Positions 54,766 through 64,000 of a stretch of 64,000 bases of DNA are shown here, piece by piece. The translations under genes and the position numbers were made by a program. The number at the start of each line of letters is the position of its first letter. The stretch's first letter is position 1. The stretch lies in assembly GCF_036324505.1 (NCBI RefSeq), contig NC_086361.1, forward strand, positions 2,358,916 to 2,422,915, in the 5' to 3' direction. The notes under the pieces were generated by a model that saw only the letters and a program-made list of their open reading frames with translations, had not been told where the DNA came from and did no database searches. This DNA comes from Eleginops maclovinus (taxonomy: Eukaryota; Chordata; Actinopteri; Perciformes; Eleginopidae).

Positions 54766-54776
54766 ATATCTTTTAT

Positions 54777-55800
54777 ATGCTAATACAAAGAATGCATAAT
54801 GTGCAACTGCCCTCCCCCCTGGGCAGATCAGACCACAACCTTGTCTTACTTGCTCCAAAATATGTCCCTCTTGTTCAGAGGCAGCCTGTATCCACTAGGA
54901 CAGTTAGAAAGTGGACCCCTGGGGCCAATGAGGCTCTACAGGACTGCTTCAAGACCACAGACTGGGATGTGCTTTATGTGGAGAGGACATCAACAACATG
55001 ACCAACTGCATCGCCGATTACATCAACTTCTGTGAGCAAACAACATTACCAGCTAAAACTGCTCACTGCTTCCCAAACAATAAACCCTGAAGTGACCTGA
55101 AAGCATTTTTAAACAAGAAGAAGGAAGCTTTCAAGTCTGGGGACAAACCACTGCTGAGGAGCATTCAGCACAACCTGAGGGACAAGCTGAGGAAGAGCAA
55201 GGATTCCTACAGGAAGTAGCTAGAGGCCAAGCTCGAACAAAACAATAGCAAGGATGTGATCACTGGAATGAAGGCCATCACGGGGTTCAAGGGGAGAGAC
55301 AGGATGACGACCGGCTCCCTGGAGAGGGCTTACGAGCTGAATACCTTCCTCAATAGGTTCAGCTCCCTACCCCCTGCTGCTGTCTCCTCCACTTCACATC
55401 TCACCTCTACCTCTCATCCGGGCTTCAACATCCCCCCCACTGATTTCCTTCCCTACTGAGTGACAAGCTGCAGGCTATGAGGGTAGACACGTCCACCATC
55501 TCCTGGATTTTCGGATGACTCTGCAGTGGTACGGTGTGGGATGGACGGGAGGAGGAGTGGATGATTTTGTGGAGTGGACTGGAAGAAACCATCTGCTTCT
55601 GAATGTGGCCAAGACCAGAGAGATGGTCATTGATTTCAGGAGGAAGAGGACGTCTCCACTGCCCCTGTGCATTCTGGGAGAGGATGTGACTGTGGTGGAG
55701 GATTACTTTGGAGTACTTTGGAGTGCACCTTGACAATGGACTGAACTGGAGGGCCAACACTGACGCCGTGTACAAGAAGGGGATGAGCCGACTCTACATT
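54777..55800 (+). pseudogene. L2/CR1-type LINE ORF2 fragments
   Basis: GRSDHNLVLLAPKYVPLVQR and VRKWTPGANEALQDCFKTTD are the end of the endonuclease domain and its linker. DKLRKSKDSYRK and GFKGRDRM.TGSLERAYELN follow after frame changes. After a gap, NHLLLNVAKTREMVIDFRRK and VYKKGMSRLY come from the C-terminal side of the RT. The RT catalytic centre is deleted. Multiple stops. Confidence 0.85.
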
Positions 55801-55868
55801 TTTATTTTAAAATGACAATATTGAATACAATATTTTAAAAACACACGTTTTATGTATATATGTAAGAA

Positions 55869-55947
55869 AAATGGAGATTTGGTGCGTGAGATTGAACTCT
55901 GACCCCAGAGAGTGTCAGAGTTCAACTTCATACACCAAATCTCCATT
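55869..55947. repeat. Hairpin-forming inverted repeat
   Basis: atggagatttggtg...ttgaactctga and tcagagttcaa...caccaaatctccat are inverted copies about 30 nt long with small internal mismatches around a short loop. It lies between the LINE fragment and a hAT pseudogene. Confidence 0.8.
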
Positions 55948-56040
55948 CCACCTAAAGCTGAATCAAGCTAGGGTGAGCAGCTAGGATGGGGTGCTAGGTG
56001 CGGGTTTTTACCCTAAACAGGGCAGAAAAGCGAAAGAAAA

Positions 56041-56545
56041 ATGACTATTTTCACAATTTCACAATGGGAGGAAGAATTATTTTTTACAACAGTAAAAGAA
56101 AAGTGTGTATGTGTCATTTGCGGGGCTACTGTGGCGATGGCAAAGCGACATGTGGAGAGACACTTTGGTACATCTCACAAAAGCTACAATGCTAACTACC
56201 TACCTAGCAGCGCACTACAGGCAGAAAAAGCTTGTGAGTTAATGGCAGCTTTGGGGAAGCAGTAGTCTTTTTTCACGAGGCCCGTGAAAAAGTCACAAAA
56301 ATCAATGGAAGCTTCATTTAGAGCTGCACATTTTTTAGTGAAGAACAAGAAAGCCTTTTCAGACGGAGAGGTCTTGAAAGGTGCAATGATGGTTATTGCA
56401 AACACTGTGTTCAGTGACAAGAAGAATGGTTCCGATGTCATCTCCACTTTCTCCGATGTCCAACTGGGGGCAAGTAAGATCATTAGAAGAGTGTCGGCTA
56501 TGTCAGGGAACTTGATAGAGCAGCTGGACGTCCAGCATTGGCTTA
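56041..56545 (+). pseudogene. hAT-type (ZBED/GTF2IRD2-like) transposase, N-terminal part
   Basis: MTIFTISQWEEELFFTTVKE, then CVCVICGATVAMAKRHVERH with F-GTSH: a BED-like zinc finger (C-x2-C ... H-x4-H). One in-frame TAG at 56263-56265 interrupts it; the same frame continues with SMEASFRAAHFLVKNKKAFS and SKIIRRVSAMSGNLIEQLD, the motif preceding the RNase-H-like core in this family. The frame is cut off by the SINE that starts at 56533. Confidence 0.75.
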
Positions 56546-56828
56546 GTCAGTAGGGGCTTGGACTGAGAATCGTAGGGTCGCCGGTTCAAGTCCCCGAACA
56601 GACTTGAAAAAATATGGAAAGTGGACTGCTACTTGGCCCTGCTGTGGTGCCCTTGAGCACCGGACAACTCCAATCCCCCCTCCCCATTGCTCCCCGGGCG
56701 CTGCACAATAGCTGCCCACTGCTCCTAGTACTAGGATGGGTTAAATGCAGAGGACACATTTCACTGTGTGTGCTCTGCTGTATGCATGTATGTGACTAAT
56801 AAAGAGGGGTTCATCCTCTGATTCTATC
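56533..56828 (+). mobile_element. tRNA-derived SINE, second family, copy 2
   Basis: Nearly identical to 38668-38992 (head cattggcttagtcagtagggg, box B gccggttcaagtcccc, tail tgtatgtgactaataaagagg), with a short deletion in the body. Inserted at the point where the hAT frame ends. Confidence 0.87.
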
Positions 56829-57109
56829 TGGCTAAGTGCCGGTGATTTAGCATCCAGTGAGACGAGTCCGTGGACAGAAGCAGAACATCGCAGTAGATGA
56901 TGTTTATCCGAATGGTGTTTGAAGGGAGTTGACGTTTACACCGCGTTGAAGAGCTTCTTCGGTACCATTGGAAAAGCTGGTGTCGGTAACTACAGACAGG
57001 GATCCCGCAATGATGGGCTGACACGCAGGTGTCACAAAGTAGATACTTCACAGGTAATTTAAATACCCCAGTTTTGAATCACACACACAGTCAAGTTCTT
57101 TGGTTTATA

Positions 57110-57655
57110 CAGTGGTGAGCCGTCAGGGCCAGCAAGGCCTTCTCTGCTGGCCTAAACATCATCAGAATATAAATTAAATTTTGATATATTTTTTCCACAA
57201 ATACGTATTAAATTATTCCCCATAGTCTATTCTCTTAATTTCACAGCTTTCCTTTTGGTTGCGCTGCTTCCAGCCTCAGAACGAGATTTGGAGGGCTGGC
57301 CTTTATGTTAGAGCTTTTATCCAATCATATTTCAGCCATAATGTGTTGCTAGGGTCAAAGAAATCTGCCCTTAGGCCTTCAGAATCAACAGTGCGGGCGG
57401 CTGTAAGCTTAAAGTGAACGCAAACCAAACTGTGGCGTTAATCAGATTTCCAGTTGGCGACAACGGGCCAGCTAGCAGGCGTACGCTAACGTTAGCACGT
57501 GCACGTCTTCTGATTGGATACGCACTATTGAGAGGCAGAGCTAGGCAGAGCCATACAGTCTATGGGCAGAGCTAGCAAACTGAACTAGAACTTGAGCGAG
57601 CTAATTTGTGTAGATTTCTACAAGCTATTTTCTCTCAACCCACAATGACTGAAGG
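57110..57655 (+). mobile_element. hAT-like 5' end fragment
   Basis: cagtggtgagccgtcagggccagcaagg is a terminal motif I associate with fish hAT-type elements. Some 540 nt later atgactgaaggaggagaagac (MTEGGED) resembles a transposase N-terminus but runs straight into LINE-coding sequence. No matching right terminus found. Confidence 0.4.
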
Positions 57656-57659
57656 AGGA

Positions 57660-58010
57660 GAAGACTTCAGGAGAACCCACTATCAACCCCCCCTCCCTCT
57701 GACCATCAATGGTGCTGCTGTGGAGCAGGTGAGCAGCGCCAAAGTCCTGGGTGTGACCATCACAGATGACCTCACCTGGAACAACAACACCACTGCACTG
57801 GCAAAGAAGGCCCAGCAACGCCACTACTTCATCAGGAAGCTCAAGCGAGCAGGAGCCCCCCCCCCCGTCATGCTCTCATTCTACTGAGGCGCCACTGAGA
57901 GCATCCTCAGCAGCTGCATCATGCTGTGGTTTGGAAGCTGCACCGCCTCCAACCACAACAGCCTGCAGCGCATCGTGAACTCTGCCCAGAGGATCTCACT
58001 CCCTACACTA
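57660..58010 (+). pseudogene. L2/CR1-type LINE ORF2 C-terminal fragment
   Basis: DFRRTHYQPPLPLTINGAAV, EQVSSAKVLGVTITDDLTW, KKAQQRHYFIRKLKRAGAPP and after one stop GATESILSSCIMLWFGSCTA then LQRIVNSAQRI. This is the typical C-terminal RT region of fish L2-like LINEs, distinct from the 54777 copy. Followed by a 35-bp unit repeated about 2.3 times (58034-58105). Confidence 0.88.
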
Positions 58011-58403
58011 GAGGTTCTCAATTGTTTTTCAGCCAAGGACCCCTTACAAGATAGAGGGTACACCAAGGACCCCTTACAAGATAGAGAGTACACCAAGGAC
58101 CCCTTCATTTTGATTTGTGATTTTGGGCTATATAAATAAAAACTGACTTGACTTGACATGTATGTCTCTTGGAATAATCTGACGTCGCCTATTTTTTACA
58201 CTTCTATAGTCTTAGTTATGTGAAAGAACAACACAAGAGAAATGTATTAGAAAGATATAAGATATGTATTAAAAATGTTTGCACCATCTCAACACAGAAT
58301 ACCCATAAAACAATCAATCAATTAGCTGCAAGTAACACTGTACCTAAACACAATATCAAAGGGAAATCAAGGGAAAAGTGATCATTTGAAGTCCATTTCA
58401 GAA

Positions 58404-58406
<3 letters not shown>

Positions 58407-58475
<69 letters not shown>
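58407..58475. repeat. (AC)n microsatellite
   Basis: Uninterrupted AC run of about 34 units. Confidence 0.98.
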
Positions 58476-58477
<2 letters not shown>

Positions 58478-59336
58478 TAAAGATAACATATCAAGTGTTT
58501 CACTCTTAGTTAAAATTAAATGATTTATAAAAGTCTAATCACAAAATAAATGCAGGCTATAAACAATTGAACACATACCTGCATTCCAACATATATCAAG
58601 TAAATTGCAAAACAACTGCAACTGCATTGCTACAATCCCAAACCACTACTTGTAATGGCAGCCAGCTGTGGACACTATTGGAGTGCTGCAAGAGTGGAGT
58701 GATCCATGAAGCTGATTGCTTCTCTCTGCAAGTGAAGACACACATATCAAACTAAATCAATAAATGCAACATATCTGACATTTCTGTTGCTCACACACAT
58801 AGCCACACACACACACACAGGGGTTAAAGTGGGCCGGAACGATCCAGAACAGCGTTCCGACACTGATTGGCAGTTTCTTACATAATAATGAGCCACAAGT
58901 CCATTTTCTCAAGCAGTGAAAAAGTAATTCATAACTGATAATGTCATGGCGCGAAAAGAGGACACTACTGCACATTGCGCAACAGCAGCACCAGGCAGCA
59001 GACCATCTGAATAGCGAGAAATATACACAAATGTATTATATTGTAATTTATTCCCATGCATGTTGCTCAAAGTAATCTCAGTCAGTGTCAATTCTGCGTC
59101 TCTCTCTCTCCTCTCGCGCCATGCGCACCAGGCAGGAGTGAGAGTGAGTTACCATGGTTATGGGGATGCTCTGTGTCTCTGTCGCTCTGAAACTTCTCGC
59201 GATTCCCAATAATACGTTTTAGTAATATCACATAATGTTACAGTTTTGGTTAACATTATACAGGGTTAATGTTTCTTGATTAAATCCAAAGACGTTAGGC
59301 AAGGTGGTGTATACATGTAGGAAATGTTTTTTTTTT

Positions 59337-59379
<43 letters not shown>

Positions 59380-59388
59380 CTCTTACCA

Positions 59389-60960
59389 TTAATGTGAGAT
59401 ATGGGCCCGTCTCTCGCTGCACAACTTCTCCATCCTTGGAGAAGTAGATGAGAGGCATACACGTAGGTCGTTCTCCACTTCCATCCGAGCCCTGTACTTG
59501 GTCTTCATGGAGGTCAGCGCTGAGAATGATGACTCGCACAGGTATTTGGTTGGAAAGGGGAGCAACACCCGCATGGCAACAGCAGCGATTTCCGGATACT
59601 CCTGTTCAACCGAAGGCCAAAAGTCCACATGCCCCCATTGGCCGAACCGGATTCTCAGCGTCCCGTCGCATGCCAGGTCCAGCAGCTCCTGCTCTGCTTT
59701 TCCACTGAGACCCCGCACTGATGTATGGGCAACGAAGGGGTCGCGCACCCAGTCCCAGGCATCGGCGTCAACGTCAGTGAAATAGTCATTGAAATAGTCA
59801 CCAAGAGAGACGAGATGCGAACCGATTGTATTTTTCACAATCTCAGCTGGTATTTGGTTTGGGTCCAAAAACTCTGTGAGTTGGAGGAACATGTCTGTAA
59901 TGCCATTTTGCACCCGCCTTCTCCAGATCGCTGTTTTGGCATGGAATGCCTTGATTTTGTCGCTTACCTCCAGGATAGAGGCATATCTGCCTTGAACGGA
60001 CAAACTGAGTTCGTTCAATAAGTTGAACACATCTGCGAGGTAAGCGAGCTGTGCGATCCATTCGGGGTCCGAGAAGAGTGCTGCAGTGGTTGGCTTGTCA
60101 TTGTGGATGAACTCACACAGCTCTGAGCGCACTTCGTACACCCGCTGTAGCACTTTTCCACAGGAGAGCCAATGGACCTCTTTTTTTGGGGGGGGGGGCT
60201 TTTTGCCTTTAATCGGATAGGACAGTGGAGAGAGACAGGAAAGTGGGAGAGAGAGTCGGGGTGGGATCCGGAAAGGACCACGGGCCGGGAATCGAACCCA
60301 GGTTGCCGGCGTGCGGTGCAGGTGCCCCAGCCAGTTGCGCCACGGCCGGGGCCGAGCCAATGCACCTCTGAATGGAACAGCAGTGTGTCCTGTCCTGCGC
60401 CCATCTCCCTGCAGAGCTGGCCGAATAAACGGGACTGCAGTGGCTTACAATTGATGTGGTTGACCACAGATACCACCTGCTGAGAACGGAGTGTAGCTCA
60501 GGACTCAATGATTTTGACGCCAGAGCCTGCCTGTGCAGCATGCAGTGGGTAGCTATCATCATTGGATTGCGCTCCTTGGCACGAGCAACCACCCCACTCT
60601 TTCGCCGGTCATGGCAGCTGCCCCATCCGCGAAAATTGCAATGCAATTCTCCCAACTGACATTGCAAGTCTCCATGAACATATCTATAACATTGAAAATC
60701 TCCTCACCTGTTGCTCACCTCGTCAACTCTTGACAAAATTAAAAATCTGCCTGAATCCTTCCCTCCCATGTGTAGCGAACCAGCGCGATGAGCTGCGCAG
60801 AGCCGGATACATCAGTGGACTCATCCAATTGAACCGCAAATTTAGACCCTCTCAGTCTTTCCAGCAGTTGTGATTTGATATCAGCAGACATGTCCTCAAT
60901 TCGTCGTCTGATGGTGTCTTTGACAGAGGTACACTTCTCAATTTGGCAGTATTAGAAATA
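59389..60960 (-). pseudogene. hAT (ZBED5-like) transposase pseudogene, split by a SINE
   Basis: From the right on the minus strand: KCTSVKDTIRRRIEDMSADI, FAVQLDESTDVSGSAQLIAL (start of the RNase-H-like core), then THCMLHRQALASKSLSPELH, then after the SINE EVHWLSCGKVLQRVYEVRSE. The C-terminus is FPTKYLCESSFSALTSMKTK, the hAT dimerisation motif. Order and spacing match ZBED5-type domesticated or mobile hAT transposases. Stops and frame changes occur in the N-terminal half. The part left of the SINE (59389-60165) is one long open frame. caggggttaaagtgggccgg at 58818 may be its terminal repeat. Confidence 0.85.
60166..60369 (-). mobile_element. tRNA-derived SINE, copy 3, with 16-bp target duplication
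   Basis: SINE body at 60182-60353, same family as 4362 and 20300 (head GGCCCCGGCCGTGGCGCAAC). It is bracketed by gagccaatggacctct (60166-60181) and gagccaatgcacctct (60354-60369), one mismatch in 16. It interrupts the hAT transposase reading frame, so it arrived later. Confidence 0.93.
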
Positions 60961-61175
60961 ATCAATATATTGGAGCGGAACATTAAAAGATAATTCACTG
61001 TTTCTGGACGGATCCTATTTGTCCAATTCCGGTAGTATTACCGGATGTTGTTTTTAGCCTCAGATAGCATAAAGCTAATATTGTATTGTATATATGAGTG
61101 GAGAGAGAAGGACGTGTGGAGTTACATACTAAACACACCGCCTCTACCTCTCATTCATTGATGCTTCAATGATAC

Positions 61176-61486
61176 TGTGAGCAGGGTCGCTCAGGTAGAA
61201 GGCAAGAGACGGAAGGGTTCGGGGTTGGGCAAAAATAATAGCGTTCATTTCGTCAGAAACGTGCAAACAACAGACAGCTCCGCTGCACTTCCAGGACGGG
61301 CAAGGCCAGGACGGGGTGTGTCGGCTTCCCAGGACCCAGCCTACTGCAAGACAGACCAGAACCAGGTTACCAACATGCTTTATATTAACTGACTGATTAC
61401 CTGATTCCGATCAGCTGTCTGGTCTCCGGCCGAGCCACTCCCCTCACCCCAGCAGCCGGCGCTCTAACCACACCCGGCTGCCACAT
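61176..61486 (-). repeat. 3' LTR of the gypsy element
   Basis: 311 bp, TGTGGCAGCC...GCTCACA on the minus strand. Differs from the other LTR by 5 substitutions and one base in a C run. At the position where the 5' LTR has AATAAA it has AATGAA (plus 61244-61249). Confidence 0.95.
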
Positions 61487-61502
61487 ACCCCCACCGCCCG
61501 AC

Positions 61503-62702
61503 TCAGGCCGGGATCCCGCCGGCCGAAAGCTGACTCCCCCCCACCCCCGCCGAGCGGGAGAGGAAATCAGCCACGACCATACGGTTACCCGGCCTGTGGA
61601 TCACCTTGAAGTTAAACTGCTGTAACGCCAGATACCAACGAGTGATCCGGGCGTTGGCATCCTTCATGCGGTGGAGCCACTGGAGCGGGGCATGGTCCGA
61701 ATAGAGGGTGAAAGGGCGCCCCAGGAGGTAGTAACGCAGGGCGCCGACCGCCCACCGTATGGCGAGGCACTCCTTTTCCACCGTACTGTAGTTCACCTCC
61801 CTCTGAGCCAGCTTACGGCTAATGCACAGTACGGGGCGGTCGACCCCCTCTACCTGCTGGGACAAAACGGCCCCCACCCCACTGTTCGAGGCGTCGGTCT
61901 GCAAAACAAAAGGTAGAGAGAAGTTAGGGGTGAACAGAAGCGTCTTTCCACAGAGGGCTTTCTTAACCCTCTCAAACGCCAGCTGACCTTGCTCCGTCCA
62001 CTGGAACGGATCTGAAGCACCCTTTCGGGTCAGGTCGGTCAGAGGACTGGTCAGCTCCGAAAAGGCGGGGATGAACCGCCTGTAGTAACCGGCCAGCCCC
62101 ATGAACCTCCTGACCTCTTTTTTCGTCTTGGGCACCGGACAGGCAGAAATGGCGGCAGTTTTCTCTATCTGTGGCCGCACCTGCCCGCCGCCCAAGTGGT
62201 ACCCCAGATACCGTACCTCCCTCCGCCCAACCGCACACTTCTTCGGGTTGGCCGTGAGCCCCGTCTGCCTCAGGGACTCGAGCACTGCCCCCAACTGCTG
62301 CATATGCTGCTTGTACTCATGTCGATCGGACGCTGGCAGGCTGTGGGCGGCTAGCTGCGCTCCCCCGGCCAGCAGGGGAAGAAGCCGCACAGCCCACTCC
62401 TCCTCCGGCCACCCGCACGCCGCCGCAGTGCCCTCAAATATGTCCAGATATGCCTCTGGGTCGTCGTCGGCTGACATCTTCTGGAGGGCAATCTGCGGCG
62501 GCCGGGCGGGGTTGGTCACCGGCTCGGCCTCCCGGGCGGCCGGACGCTGCAGCAGCTCCCGCAGGAGAGCACGGTCCTCCCGCTGGCTGGAGGCGATTTC
62601 GAGGAGAGCCTCGCTCTGCTGACGTTGCAGGGCAGTGGTGCTCTCCTGCATGAGGGCGAGACGCTGGAGGGCCTGGCCCAGCGGGCTTTCTCCTTCTGTC
62701 AT
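61503..62702 (-). CDS. Fused gag-pol remnant: gag N-terminus joined to RT end and RNase H
   Basis: 399 codons. Residues 1 to about 130 (MTEGESPLGQALQRLALMQE...EAYLDIFEGTAAACGWPEEE) look like the gag N-terminal region of fish gypsy elements. From about 132 the protein reads HMQQLGAVLESLRQTGL, NPKKCAVGRREVRYLGYHLG, RRFMGLAGYYRRFIPAFSEL (RT thumb/connection) and VLQTDASNSGVGAVLSQQ with YSTVEKECLAIRWAVGALRY and YSDHAPLQWL (RNase H, with D, E and D visible). It ends HRPGNRMVVADFLSRS. The gag zinc finger, protease, RT palm with its YxDD, and integrase are absent. The deletion is in frame. Probably not enzymatically competent for reverse transcription. Confidence 0.92.
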   Translation of the reverse strand: MTEGESPLGQALQRLALMQESTTALQRQQSEALLEIASSQREDRALLRELLQRPAAREAEPVTNPARPPQIALQKMSADDDPEAYLDIFEGTAAACGWPEEEWAVRLLPLLAGGAQLAAHSLPASDRHEYKQHMQQLGAVLESLRQTGLTANPKKCAVGRREVRYLGYHLGGGQVRPQIEKTAAISACPVPKTKKEVRRFMGLAGYYRRFIPAFSELTSPLTDLTRKGASDPFQWTEQGQLAFERVKKALCGKTLLFTPNFSLPFVLQTDASNSGVGAVLSQQVEGVDRPVLCISRKLAQREVNYSTVEKECLAIRWAVGALRYYLLGRPFTLYSDHAPLQWLHRMKDANARITRWYLALQQFNFKVIHRPGNRMVVADFLSRSAGVGGSQLSAGGIPA

Positions 62703-62721
62703 CTGAGGGTCCAGGGTTGAA

Positions 62722-62739
62722 GTCCCTGTTCAGGCGCCA
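62722..62739 (-). other. Primer-binding site, tRNA-Lys type
   Basis: Minus-strand TGGCGCCTGAACAGGGAC, one nucleotide inside the 5' LTR. It is complementary to the 3' end of a tRNA-Lys (UUU type) with a single mismatch, the same primer class used by many retroelements and lentiviruses. Confidence 0.85.
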
Positions 62740-62740
62740 C

Positions 62741-63050
62741 TGTGAGCAGGATCGCTCAGGTAGAAGGCAAGAGACGGAAGGGTTCGGGGTTGGGCCAAAA
62801 TAATAGCGTTTATTTCGTCAGAAACGTGCAAACAAAAGACAGCTCCGCGGCACTTCCAGGACGGGCAAGGCCAGGACGGGGTGTGTCGGCTTCCCAGGAC
62901 CCAGCCTACTGCAAGACAGACCAGAACCAGGTTACCAACATGCTTTATATTAACTGACTGATTACCTGATTCCGATCAGCTGTCTGGTCTCCGGCCGAGC
63001 CACTCCCCTCACCCCAGCAGCCGGCGCTCTAACCACACCCGGCTGCCACA
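62741..63050 (-). repeat. 5' LTR of the gypsy element
   Basis: 310 bp. Contains ATATAAAG (TATA-like, plus 62943-62950) and AATAAA (plus 62809-62814) on the minus strand, in the order expected for promoter then polyadenylation signal. Confidence 0.95.
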
Positions 63051-63119
63051 GATACTATTGCCTGTTTAATAACTGATAAACCTCAGAAGGATTGCATAAT
63101 AGAATATCGTAGATGAGAG

Positions 63120-64000
63120 CTCCAGGACATCACTAACAAGATGGCGACGGTGACGTCATAAGAGGACCCACCCCCGACGACGTCAGCCTATAGAAGAGTC
63201 TGGAGAACCCCATGTGACAAGCGGCCAACAGGATCCAGCCCCCCACTACCAACCAATGAGAGCACGAGAGCACGAGAGCGGAGAGCGTCTTATTTTGAAG
63301 TTGTTTATTGTATGGCCGGAAAGGGATGGTTCTATAAAACATGTTTGTATTGTGAAATCGCTCTCTTTTGTTCCGGACCGCCAGACAGTAACTACTGATG
63401 AGCTCCACTCAGTCAGCAGCCTGAGGATGCGTGTCCCGGGCTATTGAGCCACAGCTGTGAAACTTTTGTAAAAACCTACTTTTTGTAAAAAATACTCCTT
63501 TTGAAACGTATATGAGGGGCTTCACTTCGTTTCTTTTTAATCGACTCCCGGGCCTCGAATAAAAAAACACTTCCTACAGCAGCCGCATCTTTCCCCACCA
63601 TCTCCTCACACAGATCCACCGCAGCAGGGAGCAGCAGTTCCTCCGCTAGGCTTTCGCACCTTAGCAATCCTCTGCGCTACCAGGTAGGAGGCCCGCTGTG
63701 CTTTAGCAGAAACAGACGTAACATTAACCATTCGTTGCTGGCAGTAGTCTTCGCCCTTCCTCTCAAAAAAAGCCCGGTCTTTTTTTTACATAATCTGAGT
63801 GCTTGGCAGTGGCGGCTGGTGAACATTTTTTTGGGGGGGGGCGCAGTTGGGCGGCACGGTTTAAATAGCACTTTTTTAGAGGTTTAGCTTAAGACAGTTG
63901 GTTAGGTGGCTGCGGCCACATTCGTGCTTCTTACATTTTTGTGTGAAGTGCTTTAGATCCTTCATCCCGGTTGTAGTCCAAAGTGTTTCAGTCCCAGGAC
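63120..64000. promoter_or_regulatory. Unassigned promoter-like block
   Basis: GC-richer than its surroundings. TGACGTCA (CRE) at 63151-63158, a second GACGTCA at 63179-63185, CCAAT at 63253-63257 and TATAAA at 63333-63338 follow each other in plausible promoter order on the + strand. It could be the U3/R part of an LTR or a host promoter. No open frame after it is convincing. A hAT-like terminal motif cagtggcggctggtga starts at 63807. Confidence 0.35.

Larger units (their letters stand above)
61171..63055 (-). mobile_element. Internally deleted Ty3/gypsy LTR retrotransposon
   Basis: Complete insertion on the minus strand: 5-bp duplication GATAC (61171-61175 and 63051-63055), 5' LTR 62741-63050, tRNA primer-binding site, one fused open frame (61503-62702), purine-rich tract GGTGGGGG (plus-strand complement at 61487-61501) and 3' LTR 61176-61486. 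LTRs start TG and end CA. The 1.88 kb length is far below the roughly 5 kb of an autonomous element. Confidence 0.95.

Overview
The window is vertebrate nuclear DNA, almost certainly from a spiny-rayed (percomorph) teleost. Its genes are split by GT-AG introns, it carries long GT/AC microsatellites, and it is full of fish-type transposons (tRNA-derived SINEs, Tc1/mariner, hAT and PIF/Harbinger DNA elements, L1- and L2-type LINEs, a Ty3/gypsy LTR element).

One host gene fills about three quarters of the window on the + strand: protein 4.1R (epb41). It runs from the upstream ATG at 3746 to the stop at 45066-45068, with a probable spliced 3' UTR ending near 49.5 kb. I placed 19 coding exons by splice-site phase and by similarity to the 4.1 family. 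Their sum is an open frame of 857 codons plus stop (human 4.1R has 864 residues). They encode the acidic headpiece, the conserved internal ATG used for the short erythroid form, the FERM domain, the spectrin-actin-binding (SAB) region including the 21-residue exon-16 cassette, and the C-terminal domain (CTD). The 5' UTR exon(s) and promoter were not found and may lie left of the window.

The most unusual part is the 15 kb intron between the SAB exon and the CTD exons (26224-41478). It holds two open segments that can be spliced in frame to the SAB exon and then stop. One (29530-29724) gives a proline/serine-rich tail. The other (32704-32970) gives an acidic stretch followed by a hydrophobic segment that ends at the stop codon, so it would make a tail-anchored 4.1R without the usual CTD. 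A 30-nt microexon candidate lies just upstream of it. These are predictions from sequence only. A 51-nt in-frame cassette near 14.2 kb and RBFOX-type TGCATG motifs around exon 16 suggest further splicing control.

The other introns hold repeats: SINEs, L1 remnants, several small non-autonomous families with nested copies, a long fold-back element (6343-6822), and a 3.2 kb hAT-bracketed composite with tRNA-like inverted repeats (14469-17667).

From about 50 kb to the right end there is no recognisable host gene, only layered transposons: L1 RT remnant, Harbinger fragment, two Tc1 elements in opposite orientation, a minisatellite capped by a palindrome, two L2-type LINE fragments, two different hAT transposase pseudogenes (one split by a SINE with clear target-site duplication), and a young, internally deleted Ty3/gypsy element with near-identical LTRs. 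The last 0.9 kb is a GC-richer, promoter-like block I could not assign.
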